Source: Pseudomonadota bacterium (GTDB taxonomy: Bacteria; Pseudomonadota; Gammaproteobacteria; UBA1113). Taken from it: a DNA stretch of 53,367 bases. Below the pieces are notes generated by a model. It did not search any database and was not told the origin of the DNA. It saw only the letters and a list, made by a program, of their open reading frames with translations. Each line of letters opens with the position of its first letter. The first letter of the stretch is position 1. The stretch lies in assembly GCA_021781965.1 (NCBI GenBank), contig JAJXVU010000014.1, positions 1 through 53,367 of the forward strand. Reading direction: 5' to 3'. This document shows positions 38,791 to 47,748 of this stretch, piece by piece. The position numbers were made by a program, and so were the translations under genes.

Positions 38791-39064
38791 CGAACGATGT
38801 TTAGGTCAGAGATCTAGTGGATTAAGGTGTATGTCCATTAAGACGCCTCTACAAGCAAAATATTTTCATATCAACAATGTCAATAATTACAGAATGTGAA
38901 GCACATAACTTCGTATAGAATAGCAGGTTTCTCTACTACAACAGCAATTGTGGAATGTCTTTTCACACAGCAGTGATAAAGTAACTTAATAAAAACAACC
39001 ATGTATAAAGTTCCGTATGAATACATGATGCATAGCCTTCTGGATATTTATATGCAGATAAGAT

Positions 39065-39093
39065 TTGCTCGAGTCAAGTTTTTAGTTTATAAT
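39065..39093 (+). promoter_or_regulatory. Sigma-70 promoter of the cyclodipeptide synthase gene
   Basis: TTGCTC (39065-39070), a 17-base spacer and a perfect TATAAT (39088-39093). This leaves a leader of about 95 bases before the GTG start. Confidence 0.7.
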
Positions 39094-39196
39094 ATGTACC
39101 GCATATTCAGATGGACGAGGACAGAAATTTAATAATGGCACTACTCATATTAAAAATGCACTCATTATAAACTAATAAAATTGACCGGAAATAGAA

Positions 39197-39934
39197 GTGA
39201 AAGTAATAAAATGCAAATTTAAAAATATTGATAATAATGATCTCAATACACTTAAGCATACTAAATGCATTTTATTAATCAGTGTAGGCCAAGAAGTCCA
39301 CGAAGGAAACAGACTTTTAGCAACGATAGATTTATTAAATACGGCGTTATTTTCTACGTGTGTAATTTCTTTATATGATAGTTTACAACGATATAGTATG
39401 GCTCTACCCAATAAAAACACCGCGGACTTCTTTCATGATAAGGCAGTAAAAGAAGGTGATGCTTGGATTGAGCGCAATAAGAAATACTATGAACAATTGA
39501 CTATGCCAATAGAAATATTGCGCTGGGATATGTGGCGCAATCATCCTCAATTCTTTACACAAAAGGAAATGCTGCTTTCGTATCTTGAAAAAGATAAAAT
39601 GTATAAAATGGCTTTTGAAATCACTATTAATAAGTACCTCCATAGATATTGTAATCACCTTAACCAAGAAATTAATTTTGATATGGAAAGGGCAAGAAAA
39701 CTGTGTTTTGAATATGCGCTTGAGGAATGTGTCATTTTTTGCCTATGGGCAGAGCTAAAATGCCAATATGAAATCTATCCTAATGTACATAATGAAGCGA
39801 TGGAAGCTACGCGCAAACGTTTTATTGTTTCACAATATCCGGGGCTATTAAAACCATTAACCCTTAGATTTAGAAATGCGCCGCAATTAAAGCCACAAAA
39901 ATTTCCTGTAGTACTTGAAAACCTATGTTCTTGA
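39197..39934 (+). CDS. tRNA-dependent cyclodipeptide synthase (XYP subfamily)
   Basis: CDPSs take two aminoacyl-tRNAs and make a cyclic dipeptide (diketopiperazine) in the cytoplasm. The 245-residue length and the motif series fit: ISVGQEVHEG with the presumed nucleophile Ser29 (AlbC Ser37), DSLQRYSM, GDAWIERN, LRWDMW, and EYALEE with Tyr173 and Glu177 (AlbC Tyr178/Glu182). Tyr194-Pro195 (AlbC Tyr202/His203) with a non-Asn at AlbC position 40 (Gln32) places it in the XYP subfamily, which includes enzymes from Legionellales relatives. Start is GTG with CCGGAA 6 bases upstream. No tailoring oxidase, methyltransferase or P450 is next to it. Instead a sensor kinase follows 45 bases later. Product not predictable by eye. 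Confidence 0.88.
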   Translation: MKVIKCKFKNIDNNDLNTLKHTKCILLISVGQEVHEGNRLLATIDLLNTALFSTCVISLYDSLQRYSMALPNKNTADFFHDKAVKEGDAWIERNKKYYEQLTMPIEILRWDMWRNHPQFFTQKEMLLSYLEKDKMYKMAFEITINKYLHRYCNHLNQEINFDMERARKLCFEYALEECVIFCLWAELKCQYEIYPNVHNEAMEATRKRFIVSQYPGLLKPLTLRFRNAPQLKPQKFPVVLENLCS

Positions 39935-39943
39935 GAGTATAAT
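39915..39943 (+). promoter_or_regulatory. Sigma-70 promoter of the hybrid kinase, inside the end of the CDPS gene
   Basis: TTGAAA (39915-39920), a 17-base spacer and TATAAT (39938-39943): near-consensus. It starts within the last codons of the CDPS gene, so the kinase can be transcribed both by read-through and on its own. Confidence 0.75.
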
Positions 39944-39979
39944 GGCCTTAGTGTAATAATATTACAAGGAGTGAATTAA

Positions 39980-42637
39980 GTGATTAATACAATAGTTGAG
40001 TTTGTTTTTGGTGCTGCGCTATTTATAAATGCATTATTATTTATCCCACAGTCTATACGCATTTTTAGAGAAAGAACTGCACAAAGTGTTTCGCTTACAA
40101 CTTTTGTGGGACTGTTGCTTATACAACTTGCAATTGTTTTGCATGGTATTATTGTTCACGATCCTCTATTAATTTGGGGATACGTTATTAGTATGGTAAC
40201 AACGGGCCTAGTTGTTGTTTTAACAATAAAGTATCGAAATTATAAAGTAGAATCAGACACGTCTGGCCTTAGTTTTGAAGAAATACTAATGCAATTGCCA
40301 GGACATATTTATTGGAAAGATAAAAACTCTGTTATGTTAGGATGTAATGCCAATAATTTTCAAGATTTTGGTCTTAAATCACTGAGAGATTTCATAGGAA
40401 AAACAGATTACGACTTATTCTGTAAAGAAGAAGCGGACTGCTTGAGATTAACGGATGAAGAGGTGATGCGCACTGGACAGACGAAAATCGTTGAAGAAGA
40501 AGTTACCATAGCAAATGGAGAAAAAGTAGTTTATCTATCACATAAAAAGCCATTAAGAAACAACAAAAACGAAATTATTGGCACGATAGGAACTACGGTA
40601 GATATAACAGCTGCAAAACAAGAAATGGTTGATCGACTATACATGCTAGAAGGTATTATTGCAGTTATGCCAGGTATGGTCTATTGGATGGATAAAAAAG
40701 GTGTATATCTGGGTTGTAATGATAATGAGGCTAAAGTTATTGGTCTTTCTTCAAGAAATGATATTGTCGGCAAAAAAAACATTGATCTTCCTGGTTTTTT
40801 AATTTCTGAAGTTTTAGACCCTGTTAATCAAAAAGTTATGGAAACGGGGGAAACTATAACTCTGGAAGAACCTGCAATTTTATCTGATGGAACAGAAGCG
40901 GTTTTTATTTCCAGTAAAGTCCCGCTTAGAAATAGTAGAAAAGAGATAACAGGTTTACTAGGTATTTCGATTGATATTACAGAACGTAAGAAGCAAGAAC
41001 AAAAGCTCATAGAATCTAAAGAAGCTGCCGAAGCTGCCAATCAAGCAAAAACCGAATTCGTCCAAAATATGCAACACGATATACGCACACCTTCGGCGGG
41101 TCTTTGGGGTGTATTGGATGTATTAGCCAAAACTGAACTGGATAGTGATAGGAAAGAAGCTTTAGACATGGCTGTTGCGGCCAGTAAACGACTTTTAGAT
41201 TTGTGTAATGAAGCGGTTGAATTCGGTGATTTGAGTGGCAATACTAAGCCCGTTGTTCAAAAAAGTTTAGACGTTCGTGCACTGGCGCGATCAGTGATTG
41301 AACTCAATTTACCAGCGGCTTTTGCTAAAGATTTAGTAATCAATTTTAAAGTGGCTGCTTCTGTTCCGCTGCATATTGCCAGCGATGAGTTTAGGTTGAG
41401 CCGTATCCTAATCAATTTATTGGGTAACGCTATAAAGTTTTCTCACCAAGGCGAAATAACGTTAAGCATGGACGCCTCTGTAGAAGAACACACACGTAAA
41501 GGACTCTTGAGGATAGAGTTAAGGGACATGGGCATTGGGATTGCTGCTGATAAGGTCAATACTATCTTCGAGAAATTCACCCGCGGTGTGGCTTCTAATA
41601 TGAATAAATATTCCGGCACGGGGCTAGGTCTTTATGTAGTGAAAACATTTGTGGATGAATTAAATGGCGATGTCTATATTGAAAGTCATGAAAATGAAGG
41701 AACTTATTTTAAGATTAATATTCCTTTTAAAGCACTTTTGGAAGAGTTGAAGAAACCAGGTGTAGAAATTGAAGAACAATTTAAATCTACGATTCAACAA
41801 AATGCTGTCGAAAATCAAGGTATAAAAGTAAAGCATGAAAAGAAACCTCTAGCGAATACACCATTTGCCCATGAACTTTTAATCATAGAAGACGATAAAA
41901 CATGTCTTTTTGCTGAAAAGAATTTATTATCTGCTTTTACAAGCCATATTGATACTGCGGAAAACGTGGTGGAAGCGCTAGAGAAATTAGCTTCAAAACG
42001 GTATGATTTAGTGATTTCTGATCTGGGTTTGCCGGATGGTTCCGGCAATGATATTGTTGCTAAGGTCAAAGCCAATTTAGAATCTCCAAACTATAATACA
42101 CCGTTTGTGGCAATGACAGCACATCAAGACGCATTAAAACATCAACAAGCCAAGGCCGCAGGTTTTACAGCCACTAACACCAAACCATTAGGCAGCGAAA
42201 AAGCAACAGAATTATTGAATACTTATTCAGCGCAGGGAGCGGGGGATTCGCTTCAGGAAACTGCTATTCCGTCTAGAACAGAAGATTATCCCGTGATCGA
42301 TTTGGCTTTAGGAATGAAGCGTACTGCGGCGATGACTGAAAATCAAGCAATAGAAGTTCTAGGCATTTTATGGGAAACTTTGCAAGTAGATATCCCTCTA
42401 TTACGACTTGCGGAAGAAAATAATGATATTGAAGCAGCGAATGCACTCTTGCTTAAAATACGCGGTGGCTTATGCTACACAGGTGCCCCCCGTTTGGAAG
42501 CAGCCTGTGAGGCATTGTATAATGAAGCAAAGAGCGGGATCAAAGATTTAAGAAAAATACATGGTCTGTTTTCTGTTCTCTATGATGAATCAAAACTGTT
42601 TGTTGAGCAGTACAAAGAGCATTACGAACGACTCTGA
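39980..42637 (+). CDS. Hybrid histidine kinase with SemiSWEET/PQ-loop-like membrane domain (885 aa)
   Basis: Domains in order: three membrane helices with a PQ-loop motif (FIPQSIRIFRERTAQSVS, residues 22-39, as in SemiSWEET sugar transporters); PAS 1 (about 98-212); PAS 2 (about 220-334), both with the WxDKxxxxLGCN start; HisKA with phospho-acceptor His366 in MQHDIRTP; HATPase with NLLGNAIKF, DMGIGI and GTGLGL; receiver with Asp681 in ISDLGLPDGSG; and a C-terminal Hpt-like helix bundle. In the Hpt the expected His is Leu825 (LLLKIRGG in place of an H-K-x-R-G pattern). AAGGAG lies 8 bases before the GTG start. It likely passes phosphate to an unlinked regulator. Its position next to the CDPS suggests it senses a cyclic dipeptide or its effects (inference). 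Confidence 0.9.
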   Translation: MINTIVEFVFGAALFINALLFIPQSIRIFRERTAQSVSLTTFVGLLLIQLAIVLHGIIVHDPLLIWGYVISMVTTGLVVVLTIKYRNYKVESDTSGLSFEEILMQLPGHIYWKDKNSVMLGCNANNFQDFGLKSLRDFIGKTDYDLFCKEEADCLRLTDEEVMRTGQTKIVEEEVTIANGEKVVYLSHKKPLRNNKNEIIGTIGTTVDITAAKQEMVDRLYMLEGIIAVMPGMVYWMDKKGVYLGCNDNEAKVIGLSSRNDIVGKKNIDLPGFLISEVLDPVNQKVMETGETITLEEPAILSDGTEAVFISSKVPLRNSRKEITGLLGISIDITERKKQEQKLIESKEAAEAANQAKTEFVQNMQHDIRTPSAGLWGVLDVLAKTELDSDRKEALDMAVAASKRLLDLCNEAVEFGDLSGNTKPVVQKSLDVRALARSVIELNLPAAFAKDLVINFKVAASVPLHIASDEFRLSRILINLLGNAIKFSHQGEITLSMDASVEEHTRKGLLRIELRDMGIGIAADKVNTIFEKFTRGVASNMNKYSGTGLGLYVVKTFVDELNGDVYIESHENEGTYFKINIPFKALLEELKKPGVEIEEQFKSTIQQNAVENQGIKVKHEKKPLANTPFAHELLIIEDDKTCLFAEKNLLSAFTSHIDTAENVVEALEKLASKRYDLVISDLGLPDGSGNDIVAKVKANLESPNYNTPFVAMTAHQDALKHQQAKAAGFTATNTKPLGSEKATELLNTYSAQGAGDSLQETAIPSRTEDYPVIDLALGMKRTAAMTENQAIEVLGILWETLQVDIPLLRLAEENNDIEAANALLLKIRGGLCYTGAPRLEAACEALYNEAKSGIKDLRKIHGLFSVLYDESKLFVEQYKEHYERL

Positions 42638-42650
42638 AAACTTGATTTGA

Positions 42651-42920
42651 AACGGGATCCCCGACTACGGCCGCGTGGAGGATGACAACGTTGTGGTTCG
42701 TGGAAGCTTCCCGTACCGCGATCCTATTTCGGCGTGGCGATAGTTCCGAGCCGCGACCGTCAGGGAGCGGAAAGCAGAACAGAGCGCAGAAATTCCCGTA
42801 CCGCGATCCTATTTTGGCGCGGCGATAGTTCCGAGCCGCGACCGTGAGGGAGCGGATGAGGAGATATACTCTAATGCACATAATAGGCGTTTTTCTTACT
42901 ACAAGGCGCTAGTAGTTACC
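42651..42920. repeat. Repeat cluster between the kinase and recG
   Basis: Bases 42651-42690 end in GTGGAGGATGACAA, as near 35900. Two units of the ~85-bp family begin at 42743 and 42829 (86 bases apart). Bases 42829-42920 are an inverted copy of the ~90-bp element seen at 6277 and 45139. The remainder to 43041 has no visible gene or strong promoter. Confidence 0.85.
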
Positions 42921-43041
42921 ATCAAAATTAGATAATCCGCGTACTTGAAAGGAGCAAGCATTCCCTATAGAATGTTCTTTTCTATAGAGCCATTCTGGAG
43001 AGCGGTTTGCGAATCTGCCTGAATAAAACAAGAGCGATGAT

Positions 43042-45123
43042 ATGACTACAGAACTAGACAAAGCACCCTGCCAAACCTTGCATGGCGTAGGGCCTAGATT
43101 ATCTGCCTTATTAGCCAAGCGCAGTATATACACCTTGCAGGATTTGCTATTCCATTTACCTTTTCGTTATTTAGACCGCACACATTTAACACTGCTACGC
43201 GATGTGCGTGCGGGGGATTATGTTGCCATTGAAGGCATTATAGAAAGTCATCGCGTTAGCCGGGGTCCAAAGGGTAGTTTGATTTGCGAATTAAAAGATA
43301 CCAGTGGTTACATCATTTTGCGTTTTTTTCATTTTAATGCGGAACAAATGCGGCATTTAAGCGTAGGGACTAGGCTCCGCTGTTTTGGTGAAGTGCGTTA
43401 TGGGTATCAGGGCTTAGAAATCATTCATCCAGAATACTTGCATTTAACGCCCGGAAAAGCTTTAGAAGTGGATGACCATTTAACGCCTATCTATCCGACT
43501 ACCGAAGGCATTTCACAGTTTCAATGGCGGCGTTTAAGCGACCAGGTTCTAGAGCTATTAACACAAGGTGCTGTATTAAGCGATCACCTATTGCATCTGC
43601 AAGAAAAATTCTCATTACCTAGTTTAAGCGCTGCCTTGCATTACGTGCATAGACCACCGCCCGATGCCGATAGGAATCAATTATTGGCAGGCATTCATTC
43701 TATGCAGCAACGTTTGGCCTTAGAAGAATTGTTAGCGCATCACATCGGTTTATCGCGTTTACGTGCAGCATTACAGGCTATGGCCGCGCCTCAATTAAAA
43801 GATACAAAAATGCTTACACAACAATTCTTAGCACAATTACCTTTTGCTTTAACTGCGGCACAAAACAGAGTATTAAAGGAGATCCGCAGCGATATAGAAC
43901 GCAGTGAACCCATGTTGCGTTTATTGCAAGGCGATGTGGGTTCAGGTAAAACGGTGGTGGCGGCTTTAAGCTTATTACAAGCAGTGTCTAGCGGTTATCA
44001 GGGCGCGATCATGGCCCCCACCGAAATTTTGGCCGAACAACATTATCATAATTTAACTAAATGGTTTAGTTCATTAGGCTTAACGGTGGCGTGGTTGTCG
44101 GGTAAAGTGAAAGCCAAAGCACGTAGAGAAACCTTGGCCGCTATACAAGATGGTAGTGCGCATATTGTGGTGGGCACACATGCTTTGTTTCAAGAGGCAG
44201 TGCAATTTAAGAATCTTGCTCTATTGGTGATCGATGAACAACATCGTTTTGGGGTCGATCAACGTTTGGCTTTGCGGGAAAAAGGGCTGCAACAAGATTT
44301 TAATCCACATCAACTCATTATGACCGCTACACCCATTCCTAGAACTTTAGCGATGAGCGTGTATGCGCATTTAGATCATTCTGTTATCGACGAGTTGCCT
44401 CCAGGACGAAAACCCATACAAACTGTAGTGCTCGCCAATGATAAGCGCGATAACATTGTAGCGCGTGTCAAAGAACAATGTTTGGCAGGCAAGCAAGCCT
44501 ATTGGATCTGCGCATTGATTGAAGATTCTGAAAAATTACAATGCGAGGCGGCGACTACAACGTACCAACAATTAAGCACACAATTGCCTAACTTAAGATT
44601 AGGCTTAGCACATGGCGCATTATCAGCAAATGATAAAACGGCCGTGATGCAGGCTTTTAAAAACGGAGATAGTGATTTATTGGTGGCAACTACGGTGGTG
44701 GAAGTGGGGGTGGATGTGCCTAATGCCAGCTTGATGATCATCGAAAACGCTGAACGCATGGGCCTATCGCAATTGCATCAATTACGCGGCCGTGTAGGTC
44801 GGGGCAGTGCCGAAAGCTTTTGTGTATTATTGTATCAAGCACCCTTATCCGATACCGCGTATCAACGCTTACAAGTTATGCGCAGCACCGAAAGTGGTTT
44901 TATCATTGCCGAAAAAGATTTAGCCTTACGTGGTAGTGGTGAATTATTAGGTACTCGTCAAACTGGTCTAGGCCGTTTACGCATTGCCTCTTATACCCGC
45001 GATAGCGCCTTATTGCCCGTGGTGAAAGAGATCGCACAAACGCTATTACGAGATAATCCTGCGGTGTGTGACGCCTTAATCACGCGATGGTTGGCCGAAG
45101 GCTTGGACTATGGGCAGGTCTGA
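43042..45123 (+). CDS. recG: ATP-dependent DNA helicase RecG
   Basis: RecG remodels stalled forks and branched DNA. The N-terminal wedge domain starts with LHGVGPRLSALLAKRSIYTLQDLLFHLPFRY. Helicase motifs are GDVGSGKT (Walker A), the DEQH box in LLVIDEQHRFGV, TATPIPRTLA, and the C-terminal QLRGRVGRG and GSGELLGTRQTG. 693 aa, normal. The ribosome-binding site is weak (AAGAG), but the N-terminus matches the family. Confidence 0.97.
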   Translation: MTTELDKAPCQTLHGVGPRLSALLAKRSIYTLQDLLFHLPFRYLDRTHLTLLRDVRAGDYVAIEGIIESHRVSRGPKGSLICELKDTSGYIILRFFHFNAEQMRHLSVGTRLRCFGEVRYGYQGLEIIHPEYLHLTPGKALEVDDHLTPIYPTTEGISQFQWRRLSDQVLELLTQGAVLSDHLLHLQEKFSLPSLSAALHYVHRPPPDADRNQLLAGIHSMQQRLALEELLAHHIGLSRLRAALQAMAAPQLKDTKMLTQQFLAQLPFALTAAQNRVLKEIRSDIERSEPMLRLLQGDVGSGKTVVAALSLLQAVSSGYQGAIMAPTEILAEQHYHNLTKWFSSLGLTVAWLSGKVKAKARRETLAAIQDGSAHIVVGTHALFQEAVQFKNLALLVIDEQHRFGVDQRLALREKGLQQDFNPHQLIMTATPIPRTLAMSVYAHLDHSVIDELPPGRKPIQTVVLANDKRDNIVARVKEQCLAGKQAYWICALIEDSEKLQCEAATTTYQQLSTQLPNLRLGLAHGALSANDKTAVMQAFKNGDSDLLVATTVVEVGVDVPNASLMIIENAERMGLSQLHQLRGRVGRGSAESFCVLLYQAPLSDTAYQRLQVMRSTESGFIIAEKDLALRGSGELLGTRQTGLGRLRIASYTRDSALLPVVKEIAQTLLRDNPAVCDALITRWLAEGLDYGQV

Positions 45124-45138
45124 TGTTATTGATTATAT

Positions 45139-45289
45139 GTAACTACTCGCGCCTTGTAGTAAGAAAGCGCACAGTATGTGTATTAGAGTATATCTCAACC
45201 ATCCGCTCCCTGACGGTCGCGGCTCAGAATTTCATTTCTATTTTTGGCCCGTATCCTTAATGTTGCGTCTTAAACAGAATTCGCGTTTA
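45139..45289. repeat. Two joined dispersed repeats after recG
   Basis: Bases 45139-45226 are a direct copy of the ~90-bp element (GTAACTACTCGCGCCTTGTA...CGGTCGCGGCTC). Bases 45214-45289 (from CGGTCGCGGCTC through GGCCCGTATCC and ATGTTGCGTCTTAAACAG to TCGCGTTTA) match 50717-50790 over about 75 bp. Confidence 0.88.
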
Positions 45290-45308
45290 CAAGGAATAAA
45301 AAAACAAA

Positions 45309-45701
45309 ATGAACTTATATGTATTTTTCAAGGAACGGATAATTTCAGAAAAACCGAAAAATTTTAAATGCTGGGACGTTTTCTTCAGAAGATTGCACTT
45401 AAATCTGGAGCAGCATCGATATGAAAAAGGTAGCTATGGTGAGTATATTAATTTACTATTGGTATTAATAGAGTATGGTGAGAAAGCACTTTTCCCTTAT
45501 CAGCATGAGCTGCAAGCTTTATTTAAAAAATACGATGACGAAAAATTCTTGAACGTATTAGAACAGTTAAGCGATATTGTGAAGATGAATAGTATCTATC
45601 CACAAGATCTGACAAATTATCAATCTTTATTGCAGAGTTTGCAGTCTATAGTAAATGCTAAGAAAGCAACCTATTACATGCTGGCCTCCCCAGCAGCGTA
45701 A
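45309..45701 (+). CDS. Hypothetical protein (130 aa)
   Basis: Not recognised. A basic N-terminus (FKERIISEKPKNFKCWDVFFRRL) is followed by amphipathic helices rich in Leu, Tyr and Gln. No signal peptide or membrane helix. AAGGAATAAA lies 11-17 bases upstream, a poor distance, and the upstream region is a dispersed repeat, so the true 5' end may have been displaced. Codon use looks genuine. Convergent with the MFS gene. Confidence 0.5.
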   Translation: MNLYVFFKERIISEKPKNFKCWDVFFRRLHLNLEQHRYEKGSYGEYINLLLVLIEYGEKALFPYQHELQALFKKYDDEKFLNVLEQLSDIVKMNSIYPQDLTNYQSLLQSLQSIVNAKKATYYMLASPAA

Positions 45702-45727
45702 ATGAGATGCGCCTGTTTATGAGTATA

Positions 45728-46945
45728 TCAGCTGTCAAACTGCACTTTCACAATAGGCCTATCGTTATAAGCCACCCAGGCGAAGCCTAATGTACCTATC
45801 GCTAAGGTCACAGGAATAAAGCCTATACCATAAATAAACGCTTGTGTAGACTGAATGCCGCCGTAAAGATCGACAATCACGCCTATGCCAGTATGAAACA
45901 CATAACCAAAACTCATGATGAGCATATTGGCAACAGCGGTCGTAAGGCCGGCGACGTGATCGGGCACATAAGTAGAAGCTTTATAAATTGCCAATATTTG
46001 ATAAGCGCTACATACGCCCACCAACAAGAAACCTATAGTAATGCTGCCCGCACTTAATAGCTGTAATACCAAGGCTAGAAAAATGGCAAACATGATGCTG
46101 CCAGCAGCTATGATTACACCCAGATAACGGCCTGTTCTTTCGGCGATTAGACTTAAAAAAGGTGCACCAAAACACATGCCGAAGAAGATCATAGACGGTA
46201 AATAACTTGCAGTTTTATTGCTAAAGCCGTAAACGTGTTCTAAGAAAGAAGAACCCCATACATCTGCAAAGCCTTCTAGGGGTCCTACCATAAACCCTGC
46301 TGCAATACAGGTGAATACAACCCTATGATTTTTTAATACCATTTTAATATCAGCTAACACGGATTTACTTTTGATGGCTTCAATTTCAGGCACCAGACTA
46401 TAAGTTAGAGCCGCCAGGATTAATCCTAGACAGGCAAAAATAGCAACTACTGCTTTATAGCCCAAGAGGTGGCACATATAACTCACCGGGCCCCCACCAT
46501 AGATAGCGCCAATTAAGCCTATGGTCACCGACAAACTTAACATGCGCGTAAAACGTTGCGCGCTGAAAGTCATGCGTATGATTTTAAAAGTTCCCAAGAT
46601 GGCGGCTGAAGAGCCTATACCGATTAGCACGCGGCCGATCAAAGGGTAAACCCAATGTGTGGCGAAAATAATCGGCAATAGACCGATGACGGTTAATAAT
46701 ATACAACCTGTCATGATCTTTCTAGGCCCAACTCTATCTAACAGAATCCCGATAGGTAGATGTAAGGCGGCGTATCCTATGTAATACACACCCGCAAATT
46801 GGCCAAAAACCACGGGAGTGATGTGAAACTGCTGCACGATATTATCCAGCATGATATTAGGCATAACACGTAAAATGTATTGATAGGCATAAAATACAGA
46901 AGCGGTGACCCATGCGAACCAGGCGATATTTTTAGAAAGTTTCAT
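45728..46945 (-). CDS. MFS transporter (405 aa)
   Basis: About 12 membrane helices, MFS motif GILLDRVGPRKIMTG after helix 2 and a second-half loop ERTGRYLG. It is not a close copy of the tandem pair at 24398-27015. GGAG lies 5 bases before the ATG. Similar carriers are numerous in Legionella and Coxiella; the substrate is not predictable. Confidence 0.87.
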   Translation of the reverse strand: MKLSKNIAWFAWVTASVFYAYQYILRVMPNIMLDNIVQQFHITPVVFGQFAGVYYIGYAALHLPIGILLDRVGPRKIMTGCILLTVIGLLPIIFATHWVYPLIGRVLIGIGSSAAILGTFKIIRMTFSAQRFTRMLSLSVTIGLIGAIYGGGPVSYMCHLLGYKAVVAIFACLGLILAALTYSLVPEIEAIKSKSVLADIKMVLKNHRVVFTCIAAGFMVGPLEGFADVWGSSFLEHVYGFSNKTASYLPSMIFFGMCFGAPFLSLIAERTGRYLGVIIAAGSIMFAIFLALVLQLLSAGSITIGFLLVGVCSAYQILAIYKASTYVPDHVAGLTTAVANMLIMSFGYVFHTGIGVIVDLYGGIQSTQAFIYGIGFIPVTLAIGTLGFAWVAYNDRPIVKVQFDS

Positions 46946-47040
46946 TATTGCTCCAGAAATAGGCTATTTTTTACACAACATATCTTATTTTTATGTTTGT
47001 ATATTACCATAGTAAGTCAACGGGAGTCTATTAGGATGGG

Positions 47041-47077
47041 CCATACAATCATGCAGATCGACTACATGATTGCATGG
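47041..47077. repeat. Imperfect inverted repeat
   Basis: CCATACAATCATGCAG and CTACATGATTGCATGG are 16-base arms (two mismatches) around ATCGA. There is no T-run on either side, so it is not a clear terminator. It may be an operator for the MFS gene (start 46945), or the RNA end of the coiled-coil gene at 47103. Confidence 0.45.
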
Positions 47078-47102
47078 GGGAATTTTAGTTTATCTCGTTA
47101 GG

Positions 47103-47624
47103 CTAAAGGAGCCGGATCTTTAAAAAGGTCTCTTTTGTTTCCATTAATTCCTGACTTGACAATGGGTTATGAGCGCCTTGTTTGTTATCTGACCAACTAA
47201 GCGATAAATTAGACTGCAAAGTTGTACTTTTATCGAGTTCAAATTTTAAATCTTTTAGCACAGTATTGCATTTTTCAGACTCTTCTTTATACTCATTATA
47301 TTTTCGTAGAGCTTGCGCGTGATTCTGCCTTGCCTCGGTTTCATCTGCTTTAGATTCTTCAAATTTTACAAGCAATGCAGCGTGTTCCGGTTTTTTATCA
47401 GAACAAGTCATGGCGACTTCCTTTTCCTTAAGCTCTTTCTCAAGTTTTTCGGCCTTGAGTATGGCTTTATCCATAATCTGTTTGGCAGTATCACAAATTT
47501 CTTTTGCGAGGTTAAGGCCTATTTGAATCGAGTTAAGTCGATTTTCCTCAGAGATTATTACCTTGTTAAGTCGACAAATATGTTGTCGAACAATTAATTT
47601 TGAAACTTCTAGCTCTGATAGCAT
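47103..47624 (-). CDS. Coiled-coil protein (173 aa)
   Basis: Not recognised. Residues about 25-125 form a highly charged heptad-type coiled coil (for example KAEKLEKELKEKEVAM and ETEARQNHAQALRKYNEYKEE). The last 45 residues are Ser/Asn-rich. No signal peptide. GAAGGATAAATA precedes the ATG, and a TATAAT (minus strand, 47728-47723) lies about 100 bases upstream. It sits downstream of the 955-residue effector candidate and could be a small effector or its helper (inference). Confidence 0.6.
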   Translation of the reverse strand: MLSELEVSKLIVRQHICRLNKVIISEENRLNSIQIGLNLAKEICDTAKQIMDKAILKAEKLEKELKEKEVAMTCSDKKPEHAALLVKFEESKADETEARQNHAQALRKYNEYKEESEKCNTVLKDLKFELDKSTTLQSNLSLSWSDNKQGAHNPLSSQELMETKETFLKIRLL

Positions 47625-47748
47625 TATTTATCCTTCATAGATTACTGCAAAGATGTTGCTTCAACTTTAATTCAGAGCATCAGGGCGCGTTCTAGCCATA
47701 ATGCTCTTCCTAGCAAAGCCAGATTATAGCACTTTTATAATTTAAGTG

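Noticed and set aside
38384..38899. Two ORFs of 79 and 86 residues within the tandem repeat array
   Set aside because: They are translations of the repeat itself (Arg/Ala/Ser-rich), without ribosome-binding sites, and their frames exist only because the unit is nearly free of stops.
38985..38990. CTTAAT as a PmrA site for the cyclodipeptide synthase
   Set aside because: Only one half-site; no partner 5 bases away and no -10 at the expected distance. The TTGCTC-N17-TATAAT promoter explains the gene better.
45256..45274. CTTAAT-N7-CTTAAA as a PmrA site for the 130-residue gene
   Set aside because: The spacing is 7, not 5, and the sequence is part of a dispersed repeat also found at 50717-50790.
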